From Rhodospirillales bacterium (GTDB lineage Bacteria; Pseudomonadota; Gammaproteobacteria; Burkholderiales; Burkholderiaceae_D), in contig CAJCID010000008.1 in NCBI GenBank assembly GCA_903970305.1, positions 1 through 64,000 on the forward strand: a stretch of DNA of 64,000 bases, given 5' to 3'. A program made the translations under genes and the position numbers. The notes under the pieces were generated by a model. That model worked only from the letters and a program-made list of their open reading frames with translations, was not told the origin of the DNA and searched no databases. Shown here piece by piece: positions 8,267 through 16,369 of the stretch. Each line of letters starts with the position of its first letter. The first letter of the stretch is position 1.

Positions 8267-8871
8267 GGGTCCCTCTGCACGGTCATGACCGAATGGTCGC
8301 CGTCGGCCTCCTGGATCTCGATCGTCTCGATCGTATCGTTGCTTCCGCTGATGGTGACCGATGCGACGAGCGCGTGCATCTTTTCGTCCAGCGGCACGAG
8401 TTGCAGTCGCCAACGCACGGCGTTACCCGACAACTCAAGACGGTAGAAGTGCTCGAGCGTGGCCGTGTCGCCGGCCAGTGTGGCCCGGATGCTCTCCACG
8501 AAGGCCCAGATCTCGGGATAGTCTGCAAGACTTAACGTGCGACGCTCGCGCCCGGCATTGCGCTCAAAGATCAAGCGGTCCTCGTCGACGACGAGGCGCT
8601 CGCTCTTGGGCGTCTCCGTGTTCTTCTCGAGGTGACTCGGTGCCGCATAGACAAGCGTACCCGAGATCTCCAGGGGATCCTTCAGCACACTCATGTACTT
8701 GCGTTCAACGAAGTGCGCGCGCGCGGTCTTGACCGCCGCGAGACTGGCCATCAGGTGCTCGATATCCCAGGTCCCCGCCGCCGCTGACGCAGCACCCTGG
8801 CATAAGCCGTAACCAAGGATGAGACAAGGCAGAACTGCAACTAGAGCCGAACGCTTACTGCCAGAAGTCAT
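8263..8871 (-). CDS. LolA-like outer-membrane lipoprotein carrier homologue (ApeL-like)
   Basis: A 202-residue periplasmic protein. The Sec signal peptide is residues 1 to about 29 (KRSALVAVLPCLILGYGLC, cleavage near ASA). The mature part has the LolA pattern TARAHFVERKYMSVLKDPLEISGTL, then DRLIFERNAGRERRTLSL and LQLVPLD. In APE clusters this LolA homologue is believed to carry the lipid, not lipoproteins, across the periplasm. The start at 8871 is fixed by the signal peptide, and the gene overlaps the acyltransferase 3' end by 17 nt and the MMPL start by 4 nt, so it is made together with the pump. Confidence 0.82.
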   Translation of the reverse strand: MTSGSKRSALVAVLPCLILGYGLCQGAASAAAGTWDIEHLMASLAAVKTARAHFVERKYMSVLKDPLEISGTLVYAAPSHLEKNTETPKSERLVVDEDRLIFERNAGRERRTLSLADYPEIWAFVESIRATLAGDTATLEHFYRLELSGNAVRWRLQLVPLDEKMHALVASVTISGSNDTIETIEIQEADGDHSVMTVQRDP

Positions 8872-9760
8872 AGAAATTGAACCAGTTATAGGGTGCGAGC
8901 CGGCAATAATACTCAAGCCGCTCGGCATAGCGGGACAGGGCCAGATCGACCTGCACGCCGCGTTCGGAGCGCGCTCGTCCGCTGAGATCGGCAAGGAGTT
9001 CAAAATGGATCTCATAGCGGGCCTGACCCTGGTAGAGCCCCGCCATGAGGACGATCGGCCGCTTCAGCATGGCCGCGATCCGGAACGGGCCCAGGGGAAA
9101 GCTCGCATCCGCGCCGAGGAAGGGACGACGCACCTGCTTCTCGCCGAGGAGTGCCCGATCCGCAAGGAGCCCCACCAGTTCGCCCCGCTCGAGGCAGGCT
9201 TCGACCTTGAGCATCGAATCACAATGGCCAAGCCCGATGATCTGCTGGTCCAGGCCAGGCTGGATCGCGCCCAGGACGGCATTGAGCTTGCGCGCGTTCT
9301 CTTCATACATGACCAGATGGACCGGCCCGGTATTGCGTCGCCGGCCGAGCGCACGGACTGCCTCGAAGCTGCCCAGGTGGGCGCCCAGAAGCACGACCCC
9401 CGAACCACTGTTCAGGAGCGCCTCGACCTCCTGGGGACAATGAACCTTGATGTCGAAACCGGCATAGGCCTCGTTGAGAAAAAAAACGCGGTCAAGAATC
9501 GTCGAGGCAAAGGCATGATAGTGGCGAAACTGGTCGGCGAGCCCGGGCCTATGGCCGAGCACGCGTGCGAGGTAGCGCCTGGACGCACGCCTCGCGGCTG
9601 GTGAGAACGCGAGGAAGTAGAGGCTGATCGGGTACAGCAGGAGGCGCGCGGCGGGGCGGCCGATGGTCAGGGCAATCCAGACCATGAAGCGAATGACTCC
9701 CACGGAACTGCGCTCAGGACGGCCGCGCCAGTCCGGGTGTCCGGGCTCGTGCACGCTCAC
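8855..9760 (-). CDS. LpxL/HtrB-like lipid A-type acyltransferase (aryl-polyene cluster)
   Basis: A 301-residue LPLAT-superfamily enzyme. It has the HX4E active site in GAHLGSFEAVR, with an N-terminal membrane segment (IGRPAARLLLYPISLYFLAF) and the Arg-rich dilysine-like region after it. The N-terminal HPDWRGRPERSS resembles the W...ERS motif of acyltransferases in APE and flexirubin clusters. The GTG start at 9760 overlaps the TGA of the dehydratase (GTGA), and the alternative ATG at 9814 is upstream of the homology. The reaction would be acylation of the polyene lipid head group at the inner membrane, inferred from the cluster. Confidence 0.82.
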   Translation of the reverse strand: MSVHEPGHPDWRGRPERSSVGVIRFMVWIALTIGRPAARLLLYPISLYFLAFSPAARRASRRYLARVLGHRPGLADQFRHYHAFASTILDRVFFLNEAYAGFDIKVHCPQEVEALLNSGSGVVLLGAHLGSFEAVRALGRRRNTGPVHLVMYEENARKLNAVLGAIQPGLDQQIIGLGHCDSMLKVEACLERGELVGLLADRALLGEKQVRRPFLGADASFPLGPFRIAAMLKRPIVLMAGLYQGQARYEIHFELLADLSGRARSERGVQVDLALSRYAERLEYYCRLAPYNWFNFYDFWQ

Positions 9761-10059
9761 GGCTCGTGGATCTCGATGGCGCCCTGGAGCACGACACGCT
9801 CCCCGACATGACATTCAAAGCGCGCGCGACCGTTCTCGCGGGATCCCCAGTGAATCTCGAGAGTCTCTCCGGGACGGACCGGGTGGAGGAATTTCGCCGA
9901 GCTCAAGCGATAACCCATCGATGGACAGGTGCCGTGGCGCTCGAGGGTGGCGAACACCGCATCGAGAAGGACGGCACCCGGGATGATCGGGTTTCCCGGG
10001 AAGTGTCCGGCTGCCGTAGGGTGATCGAGGCCGAAGGACTGAGGCTGCCCGGGTCCCAT
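9757..10059 (-). CDS. Hotdog-fold dehydratase, ApeI-like (FabA/FabZ family)
   Basis: A 100-residue small hotdog protein with GHFPGNPIIPGAVLLDAV at residues about 18-35, the FabA/FabZ signature including the catalytic His of GHFPG. It resembles the ApeI-type 3-hydroxyacyl-ACP dehydratase of APE clusters and complements the second dehydratase at 1663-2115. It starts 3 bp after the stop of the AMP-ligase gene and its TGA overlaps the acyltransferase GTG. The protein is at the short end for this fold but covers the whole core. Confidence 0.8.
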   Translation of the reverse strand: MGPGQPQSFGLDHPTAAGHFPGNPIIPGAVLLDAVFATLERHGTCPSMGYRLSSAKFLHPVRPGETLEIHWGSRENGRARFECHVGERVVLQGAIEIHEP

Positions 10060-10062
10060 TGG

Positions 10063-11439
10063 TCAGAGCGCTCCGGATTCGGTCACAAGGCGGGCGAGTG
10101 CGGCCTGCGGTAGCTTCCCCGTCGCGTTACGCGGCAAGGAAGCGACCCGGCACAAAGGTCGGGGGAGGAAGGCGCTGTCGATGCGTGCACGCAGGGCCAT
10201 GAACAACTCCTCGTCGGAGAGGTCCGGTGCGACGACGAAGGCCAGCAGCCGCGTGACCCGATTCCCCGCCTCAAGGGGCATCACAAAGATGCCGTCAATG
10301 ACGCCCGGGATTGAATGGAGCTGATGGTTCAGGTAAGCAAGCGAGGTGCGTTTGCCAGCGATGTTGACCAGATCTGCATGGCGTCCCTGGAGGAGAAAGC
10401 TGCCGTTGGGCAGCAATTCAATCTCGTCTTGCAGGAGCACAGGATCCTCAACAGATCCCCCGGACGCCACGACACCCGCCTCGCTCAGGGCGAGGCGAAT
10501 CCCCGGCAAAGCCGACCAGAACGGTCCCCGCACGGTGCGGCGCACGGCGAGTTGACCTGCCTCCGTGCAGCCATAAATCTCCTGCAAAGGGGCGCAAAAC
10601 CGGGACTCGGCCTCTTGCGCCAGTTCGTCCGCGAGGGGCGCTGTCGCGCACAAGATGAGATCGAGCGGCGGCAGGGTACCGGTCTCGGCAAGCAAGACGC
10701 GCAGGTGGACCGGAGTGGTCACGAGGATCCTGGGCCGGCTGAGTTCGGCTAAGCGGGCCGTGATATCCGCAGGGAAGAGGCGCCTGCTGCTGTCGAGCGC
10801 GAGGCCATGCTGGAGGGGCAAGAGTATGCTCGACTCGAGTCCGTACATGTGTTGCGCGGGGACGGTCGCAAGAAGGCTTGCGCCCTGCAGCTCCCTGATG
10901 CCCAAGGCCAGGCCCGCGGCGCGGCTTCCCTGGACGAGGGAGCCCCAGGTCTTGGCGTGCGGCTGGGGTGCGCCGGTCGAGCCTGACGTGAAGACATGGG
11001 CGACGACCTGCTCTGGCTGATACGCCGGGATCGCTCTGCGCGCGCTCCGGGCTCCCAGCGCCTGGATGCTCCGGCCCGCGCAGTGGCGCACCTCCCTGGC
11101 TTCGGACTCCGGATAGGCCACGCGGCGCAGCGCAACTTGGGCGGCCGCATGGTCTGCCAGACAATACAGGTCCGCATAGCTTGTCTTCAGGTTGGCGATC
11201 AAGGCGGGTGTCTGGTCAGGGGGCAAGAGCGTGATCTGACCGCGCGCGAGTGCGGCGGCGAGACCGACTGCGAACCGGTAGCGGTCCGTACACAGATTCA
11301 AGACGTACGCCGCCTCGGGCAGGCTGGCAGAGAGTAGGGCGACTTCGTCGAGAAACGGGCCCGCTGCGACCGGTTCTCGATCCGTGAAGCCGACGCTCGC
11401 ATCGAGACGGTCTTCGCCCAAAAGCGGCAGGGCGCTCAT
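10063..11439 (-). CDS. AMP-dependent acyl-CoA/acyl-ACP synthetase (ApeH-like)
   Basis: A 458-residue adenylate-forming enzyme. It has the P-loop TSGSTGAPQPHAKT, the core motif YGCTEAGQL, and the C-terminal subdomain lysine in NATGKLPQAAL. Members of this family in APE clusters activate the aromatic or fatty starter acid and load it on the carrier protein. The start at 11439 (MSALPLL) is preferred since the ATG at 11460 would overlap the membrane-protein gene by 14 nt more. The gene lies between the COG4648-type membrane protein and the ApeI-like dehydratase, the usual order. The starter acid is unknown: no tyrosine ammonia-lyase or XanB2-like gene is visible in the window. Confidence 0.85.
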   Translation of the reverse strand: MSALPLLGEDRLDASVGFTDREPVAAGPFLDEVALLSASLPEAAYVLNLCTDRYRFAVGLAAALARGQITLLPPDQTPALIANLKTSYADLYCLADHAAAQVALRRVAYPESEAREVRHCAGRSIQALGARSARRAIPAYQPEQVVAHVFTSGSTGAPQPHAKTWGSLVQGSRAAGLALGIRELQGASLLATVPAQHMYGLESSILLPLQHGLALDSSRRLFPADITARLAELSRPRILVTTPVHLRVLLAETGTLPPLDLILCATAPLADELAQEAESRFCAPLQEIYGCTEAGQLAVRRTVRGPFWSALPGIRLALSEAGVVASGGSVEDPVLLQDEIELLPNGSFLLQGRHADLVNIAGKRTSLAYLNHQLHSIPGVIDGIFVMPLEAGNRVTRLLAFVVAPDLSDEELFMALRARIDSAFLPRPLCRVASLPRNATGKLPQAALARLVTESGAL

Positions 11440-11446
11440 GGCAGCC

Positions 11447-12109
11447 CTAGCCCTTTTCAATCGATGTCGGTTGGGCTTGGACCGCGCGTTCGGTAAAGGC
11501 CCGGATCATCTGGGAAATCGAGGGATGTCGGTAGTTTCGAAAATGCACCGTACGGTAGGCATACTCTGCCAGAAAGACGAATGCAATCAACGGTGCATTG
11601 AGCACGTTCACGAAAAGCGACCAGACCGCAACGGGCGCGGCGAGGAACAGCACGACTGACGCCACCAGTTGTCCCGCGAAAAATGCGGCCCATAAGGCCG
11701 TGACCCGGCGTGTGTAGCCGATCATCTCCCGAGGCAGCTCCGGATCGATGGTTCTGGCCAGCGTCGTGACCAAGGGCACGCGACCCGGCAGGAGCGAGCA
11801 TCCGAAGAGGAACAAGAGGCCGGCGTTGATCAGGGCATGCGGTACGCCCGAGGCGGCGACTAAGCTCGTGTGGGCCGACTGCCAAGACCACGCCAGAGTG
11901 AGCGCGCCGGTCATCACGAGCGGCCAGCGGTACGGGGAAGTCGAGCGCAGTGCGAACACCACGCCAGCAAGAATGAGCTGCGCCGAGATCAGTACGGCCG
12001 CAACTTCCGCCCAGTGGCTCGAACTGGTGAGCGCTGCATGGGTGAGCCAGGGGAAACTCGCGACCAGGGTAGCCGCGATGAGGCGCCCCGTCCACGCCAG
12101 AAGGCGCAC
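11447..12109 (-). CDS. COG4648-type integral membrane protein of aryl-polyene clusters
   Basis: A 220-residue protein with about six hydrophobic segments (for example LIAATLVASFPWLTHAAL, AAVLISAQLILAGVVFAL and ALINAGLLFLFGCSLL). It matches by position and character the predicted membrane protein found between the ACP and ligase genes in APE and related fatty-acid clusters. The conserved acidic and basic block LARTIDPELPREMIGYTRRVTALWA lies between TM segments. No catalytic function is known. It begins directly next to the ACP stop codon and overlaps the next open frame slightly, so it is co-translated. Confidence 0.75.
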   Translation of the reverse strand: MRLLAWTGRLIAATLVASFPWLTHAALTSSSHWAEVAAVLISAQLILAGVVFALRSTSPYRWPLVMTGALTLAWSWQSAHTSLVAASGVPHALINAGLLFLFGCSLLPGRVPLVTTLARTIDPELPREMIGYTRRVTALWAAFFAGQLVASVVLFLAAPVAVWSLFVNVLNAPLIAFVFLAEYAYRTVHFRNYRHPSISQMIRAFTERAVQAQPTSIEKG

Positions 12110-12385
12110 CTACTTCACCCGATTCTGCTGAATGTGCAGATTCAAGTCGCGCAGCGAACTGAAGATCTTCGGATTGTTCTCGTCGTCCGAGCGCAGTTTG
12201 AACCCGTAGGTCTTCGAGATCGCGAGCGCAATTTCGAGAATATCGAGCGAATCCAAACCCAATCCCTCGCCGTAAAGCGCTGCCAGAGGATCGATATCGG
12301 CTGGTTGCACCTCCAGATTTAAGGTGGCAACGATCAATTCGGCCACCTCGAGTTCCTGCACCGCCTGGACATTCAGATTGTTCAT
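12110..12385 (-). CDS. Acyl carrier protein of the aryl-polyene cluster
   Basis: A 91-residue ACP. GLDSLDILE gives the 4'-phosphopantetheine attachment Ser46, followed by the helix-II pattern LEIALAISKTYGFKL. It carries the growing polyene as a thioester for the ketosynthase, reductase and dehydratases encoded downstream. The start at 12385 is preferred since the upstream in-frame ATG (12418) lies at the predicted promoter -10 element. Only one ACP gene is present, while E. coli-type APE clusters usually have two. It is the first gene of the 13-gene minus-strand operon. Confidence 0.9.
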   Translation of the reverse strand: MNNLNVQAVQELEVAELIVATLNLEVQPADIDPLAALYGEGLGLDSLDILEIALAISKTYGFKLRSDDENNPKIFSSLRDLNLHIQQNRVK

Positions 12386-12418
12386 CCTCGTTCTGCAAGC
12401 TCTTGTTTTATGACCCAA

Positions 12419-12447
12419 ATCTTATCTGATCCGGTACCTAACAACAA
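12419..12447 (-). promoter_or_regulatory. Candidate sigma70 promoter of the aryl-polyene operon
   Basis: On the minus strand TTGTTG (12442-12447), a 17-bp spacer and TAAGAT (12419-12424) form a good sigma70 promoter, with a predicted start near 12412 and a 5' leader of about 27 nt ahead of the ACP ATG. This is the only clear promoter for the operon in the 200-bp divergent gap shared with the DUF1223 gene. It is a sequence match only. Confidence 0.6.
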
Positions 12448-12585
12448 GGCGCCGGTCAGCTTCGCACCCGAACAGAGGGCGAAACTTTCTGTCTGCACCG
12501 CCCAAGTGGAAGCTGTGTAAGGTTCGCGCGGTGCGGCCGACCAAACCGAATCGTCGTTTGCTGTACGCCCGAAAGGACCCGCGCC

Positions 12586-13386
12586 ATGAGGATCTCCAAG
12601 CGTTTTGGGGCACTAGTATTGTCAAGCGGTTTGGCACTCGCAAGCGCGGCCGCCGAGCCTGCGAGACCCTGCACAAAGCACAGTCCGGCCCATACGGTGG
12701 CCCTCCTGGAACTCTACACATCGGAGGGTTGCAACAGCTGCCCCCCGGCCGATTCCTTCGTGCGCAGCCTCTACCACTCGCGGTTTACGCCCGATCAGGT
12801 TGTACCCTTGTCGCTCCACGTGGACTACTGGGATTCTCTGGGCTGGCGCGACCGCTTTGCCACCGCCGAATTCACCCAACGTCAGTATTGGCTGTCCTCG
12901 ACGGCGCACGGGCGCTCAGTCTACACGCCCGAGGTGTTCCTCGCCGGTCGCGAGGAACGGGACTGGCGTGATCGAGACTTCGAGAATGCCGTAGCCGCGA
13001 TCAATGCGCGCGTCGCACGCGCGAGCATCGAACTCATCGAGCGGCCTGCGCCTGAAGGCAGCATCTCGGTCAGCGCAACCGCGCGCGTCGCGGCCGCGGA
13101 GAAGGGTGCTCCGCTCGGGCTGTACTTCGCAGTCTACGAGAACGATCTCGTCTCTGAGGTCAAGGCGGGAGAGAACAGCGGCGCGACGCTACGCCATGGT
13201 TTCGTGGTGCGCCAGTGGAGTCCACCCGTGCCGCTCGACGCAGAGGGCGGTGCGGTGCTGAATTGGGACAAGAGACTGCCTGCCGATGCGCACAGCGCGA
13301 GTCTGGGCTTTGTTGCGTTTGTCGAGAATACGCGCACAGGTGAGGTGCTTCAGACCGTTGCCTTGCCGGCCTGCGGCCTGCGCTAG
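12586..13386 (+). CDS. DUF1223 family secreted thioredoxin-like protein
   Basis: A 266-residue protein with a signal peptide (residues 1 to about 22, LVLSSGLALASAAAEP). The family hallmark VALLELYTSEGCNSCPPAD is at about residues 38-57, with a CxxC pair in a thioredoxin-like fold, then SLHVDYWDSLGWRDRF and VYTPEVFLAG. The molecular function of DUF1223 is not established, and periplasmic redox activity is an inference from the CxxC. An AAAGGA ribosome binding site precedes the start. It is transcribed divergently from the APE operon and ends 9 bp before the convergent gamma-glutamyltransferase stop. Confidence 0.85.
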   Translation: MRISKRFGALVLSSGLALASAAAEPARPCTKHSPAHTVALLELYTSEGCNSCPPADSFVRSLYHSRFTPDQVVPLSLHVDYWDSLGWRDRFATAEFTQRQYWLSSTAHGRSVYTPEVFLAGREERDWRDRDFENAVAAINARVARASIELIERPAPEGSISVSATARVAAAEKGAPLGLYFAVYENDLVSEVKAGENSGATLRHGFVVRQWSPPVPLDAEGGAVLNWDKRLPADAHSASLGFVAFVENTRTGEVLQTVALPACGLR

Positions 13387-13395
13387 GCCGCGGGC

Positions 13396-15003
13396 CTAAA
13401 AGCCGCTCGCCTGTCCGTCACGTCGTGAGTCGCTTGCCGCGACATAGCCATCCTCGAGATCGTCCGAGAGTCGCCAGATGAACTGGCCCGAACCGAAGTC
13501 CATGTAGGCGTCGGCGATGTTCTCGATAATGTGGCCGCGTTCGCGCAGCCCCGCAACGGTGGCCGCGGGCATCGTCGCCTCGCAGTCCACCGACATGCCC
13601 TGATTGACCTTCCAGCGCGGGGCATCACACGCCGCCTGCGGCTGTTGGCCGTAACTCAACATGCGCACCAGGGTCTGAATGTGCCCTTGGGGTTGCATAT
13701 TGCCTCCCATGACCCCAAAACTCATTTGCGGTAGCCCCTGGCGGGTCAGGAACGCCGGGATGATCGTATGGAAGGGTCGCTTCCGCGGGGCCACCTGGTT
13801 TGGATGGGAAGGGTCGTGCGAGAATCCGTAGCCGCGATTCTGCAGCGACACACCCGTACCGGGCACGACGACCCCGCTGCCAAAGCCCATGTAGTTCGAC
13901 TGGATGAAACTGATCATCATCCCCGAGGCGTCCGCGGCGGTCAGATAGACGGTGCCACCCGCTGGCGGCAGGCCATGCCGCGCCGTACTGGCGCGCTTTC
14001 GGTCGACGCGCCGCGACCGCTCGAGCAAATAGGCGTCGTCGAGCAACTGGTCTACGCCCACCTCGGTCATCGCAGGAGGATCGGCGACCCACCGGTAGAC
14101 GTCAGCGAAAGCGAGCTTCATCGCTTCGATCTGCAGATGCTGGGAATCGACCGAGTCGACCGGGTGGTTCTCAATACCGAGTGAGCGCAAGATTCCCAGT
14201 GCCATGAGGGCTGCAATCCCCTGGCCGTTGGGGGGGATCTCGTGCAGGGTGTACCCGGCGAATTCCTTCTGGATCGGCACGACCCACTCACTCTGGTAGC
14301 TCGCCAGGTCGTCCAGGGTCATCGAGCCGCCATGCGCTGCGCTATGACGCACCAGCGCCTGGGCGATCTCGCCCCGGTAGAAGGCCTCACCCTGGGTCTT
14401 GGCGATGGCAGCGAGAGTCTTGGCCGCGTCAGAAAAGACGAAGCGCTCGCCCGGCACGGGAGCCCGGCCGCGTGGCATGAAGGCCTCAGCGAATCCGGGC
14501 AGGGCCGCCAGACCCGGAACCTGGGCCTGCCACTTGTGAGCGACGATGTTCGCCACCCCATGCCCCCTCTCGGCCAGTTCGATGGCCGGCTCGAACAGGT
14601 CCGCGAAGGGCAGCTTGCCAAAGCGTTCCGACAGGGCGACCCAACCCGCCACCGCGCCCGGTACGGTAACGCTGTCCCAGCCGCGCATGGGTGGGGTCGC
14701 ACCATACTTTTTTTCGAAATACGCAGGAGTCCAGCTCGAGGGTGCATAGCCGGAGGCGTTCAGTCCGGTCAGGCCCTGACCGTCCCAAAGGATCGCAAAA
14801 CAGTCGCTCCCCAAACCGTTGGAGACCGGCTCGACGACCGTGAGCGTGATCGCGCACGCCAGCGCAGCATCGACTGCATTGCCGCCCCGAGCGAGCATGC
14901 GCACGCCAGCCTGCGACGCAAGCGGATGGGAACTCGCAACGAGGTTGCGCGCAAACACGGGACTACGCAGGGTTGGATATGGATTGCGCCAGTCGAAGCT
15001 CAT
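13396..15003 (-). CDS. Gamma-glutamyltransferase family protein (YwrD-like)
   Basis: A 535-residue Ntn-hydrolase precursor. The predicted autocleavage and catalytic nucleophile is Thr351 in [12 protein letters not shown], giving a large subunit of 350 residues and a small one of 185. Other landmarks are [10 protein letters not shown] near the start and [11 protein letters not shown] in the small subunit. The [13 protein letters not shown] context is typical of the YwrD-like branch rather than of glutathione-specific GGT (TTHxS), so the substrate may differ. No signal peptide is visible, suggesting a cytoplasmic enzyme. It faces the nitroreductase gene across a 174-bp divergent gap. Confidence 0.85.
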   Translation of the reverse strand: MSFDWRNPYPTLRSPVFARNLVASSHPLASQAGVRMLARGGNAVDAALACAITLTVVEPVSNGLGSDCFAILWDGQGLTGLNASGYAPSSWTPAYFEKKYGATPPMRGWDSVTVPGAVAGWVALSERFGKLPFADLFEPAIELAERGHGVANIVAHKWQAQVPGLAALPGFAEAFMPRGRAPVPGERFVFSDAAKTLAAIAKTQGEAFYRGEIAQALVRHSAAHGGSMTLDDLASYQSEWVVPIQKEFAGYTLHEIPPNGQGIAALMALGILRSLGIENHPVDSVDSQHLQIEAMKLAFADVYRWVADPPAMTEVGVDQLLDDAYLLERSRRVDRKRASTARHGLPPAGGTVYLTAADASGMMISFIQSNYMGFGSGVVVPGTGVSLQNRGYGFSHDPSHPNQVAPRKRPFHTIIPAFLTRQGLPQMSFGVMGGNMQPQGHIQTLVRMLSYGQQPQAACDAPRWKVNQGMSVDCEATMPAATVAGLRERGHIIENIADAYMDFGSGQFIWRLSDDLEDGYVAASDSRRDGQASGF

Positions 15004-15177
15004 CTTTGTTCCCGGTCAAACCGATCGCGCAATATACCAATAATCGGCGCGCGAGGTGACCCTCTCCTACAGGGCTCTCCTCCAGGACCAGCGCCCCTGA
15101 AAGCGTCTAGAATAGTTGCGCACGGCGCAAAGGCGCCGCCGAAGCACCGACTCCTTCTCCTTCCGACTGGCACCCAC

Positions 15178-15765
15178 ATGACTCCACTCGACGATCTCGC
15201 GCTCAATACGCTGTTTCGCGACGCACGCACCCACAATGGCTGGTTGGACAAGCCCGTCACCACCGAGCAACTCCACGCCTTGTACGATCTCGTCAAGATG
15301 GGGCCCACTTCGGCCAACTCGAGCCCGGCGCGCTTTGTCTTCGTCACGACGCCCGAGGGCAAGGCCAAACTCGCACCGGCACTCTCGGCAGGAAATCTCG
15401 AGAAGACCATGAAGGCACCGGTGACGGTCATCGTGGCCATGGACATGACCTTCTATGAACATCTGCCCAAGCTTTTTCCGCACGCCGACGCCCGGGTCTG
15501 GTTCGTGGGCAACGAGGAGATGATTCGCATAACGGCCCTGCGCAACTCGAGTCTGCAAGGGGCGTACCTGATTCTCGCTGCCCGGGCTCTGGGTCTGGAC
15601 ACAGGTGCGATGTCCGGATTCGACGCCAAGAAGGTCGATGAGGCTTTTTTCGCCGGGACCTCGTTCAAGTCAAACTTCCTCGTGAATCTGGGCTACGGCG
15701 ATCCCTCCAAGCTTTTTCTGCGCAGTCCGAGGTTTTCATTTGAAGAAGCTGCGCAGATCGTCTGA
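15178..15765 (+). CDS. RutE/HadB-type nitroreductase family protein (malonic semialdehyde reductase-like)
   Basis: A 195-residue FMN-dependent nitroreductase-fold protein. The motifs [17 protein letters not shown] and [17 protein letters not shown] fit the RutE branch, whose characterised members reduce malonic semialdehyde to 3-hydroxypropionate with NAD(P)H. The rest of the Rut pathway is absent nearby, so the physiological substrate is uncertain. There is no strong Shine-Dalgarno sequence before the ATG. The longer frame from 14242 is antisense to the gamma-glutamyltransferase and was excluded. The next gene begins inside its last 26 bp. Confidence 0.85.
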   Translation: MTPLDDLALNTLFRDARTHNGWLDKPVTTEQLHALYDLVKMGPTSANSSPARFVFVTTPEGKAKLAPALSAGNLEKTMKAPVTVIVAMDMTFYEHLPKLFPHADARVWFVGNEEMIRITALRNSSLQGAYLILAARALGLDTGAMSGFDAKKVDEAFFAGTSFKSNFLVNLGYGDPSKLFLRSPRFSFEEAAQIV

Positions 15766-16369
15766 GGGCGCGCTCCCTGAGCTCACCACCGAGCGGCTCA
15801 TCCTGCGGCATACGCGACCGACACAGGCGCTTCAGACCGCGGCCTTCTTTGCGCGCAATCGCGAACATTTCCAGCGCTGGGATCCGCCGGCACCGGCGAA
15901 CTTCTACTCGCTGGAGTTCTGGCAGGGCAATCTCGCACGCGCCGTGGACGATTTCCATGCCGATCGTGCCGTGCGCTTTGATCTGCTTGATCTCCTGCGC
16001 AACGATGGGCTCGTCGTTGGGCGCATCGGATTCTCTCAGGTCGTGCGCGGCGCGTTTCAGAGCTGTATGCTCGGCTACCAGATCGACGCGTCCTATGAGG
16101 GCCGGGGACTCATGACCGAGGGACTGTCGGCGGCTATCGACTACATGTTTACGGTGCGCGGGCTGCACCGGGTGCAGGCCAATCATCTCGCGGAGAACGA
16201 GCGCAGCGCGCGGGTGCTGGCGCGCGTCGGCTTCGAGCGCGAGGGGATGGCACGGGACTACCTGTTCATCAACGGTCGCTGGCGGGACCACGTCCTCAAT
16301 GCGCGGCTGAACCGCGAGTTTAACGCCGCGCGTCTGACCGAGCGGATCCCCGAGACCGGCACGACCTAG
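15740..16369 (+). CDS. GNAT acetyltransferase, RimJ/RimL family
   Basis: A 209-residue GNAT. The N-terminal [15 protein letters not shown], the acetyl-CoA pocket [17 protein letters not shown] and the C-terminal [32 protein letters not shown] are the RimJ/RimL pattern of N-alpha-acetyltransferases acting on ribosomal proteins or small amines. The start lies 26 bp inside the nitroreductase gene, so co-expression is likely. Its stop overlaps the convergent CoA-transferase stop by 4 bp. The target cannot be named from sequence. Confidence 0.82.
   Translation: MKKLRRSSEGALPELTTERLILRHTRPTQALQTAAFFARNREHFQRWDPPAPANFYSLEFWQGNLARAVDDFHADRAVRFDLLDLLRNDGLVVGRIGFSQVVRGAFQSCMLGYQIDASYEGRGLMTEGLSAAIDYMFTVRGLHRVQANHLAENERSARVLARVGFEREGMARDYLFINGRWRDHVLNARLNREFNAARLTERIPETGTT

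Noticed and set aside
6011-8446. 811-residue open frame on the plus strand, antisense to the MMPL gene
   Set aside because: It is a shadow of GC-rich coding DNA. The product is Arg/Gln/Glu-rich with no family pattern, and the minus strand has a proper MMPL exporter and LolA.
15178-15765. Remaining Rut pathway genes near the RutE-like gene
   Set aside because: None of the neighbours matches RutA, B, C, D, F or G, so a uracil-use role is not claimed.
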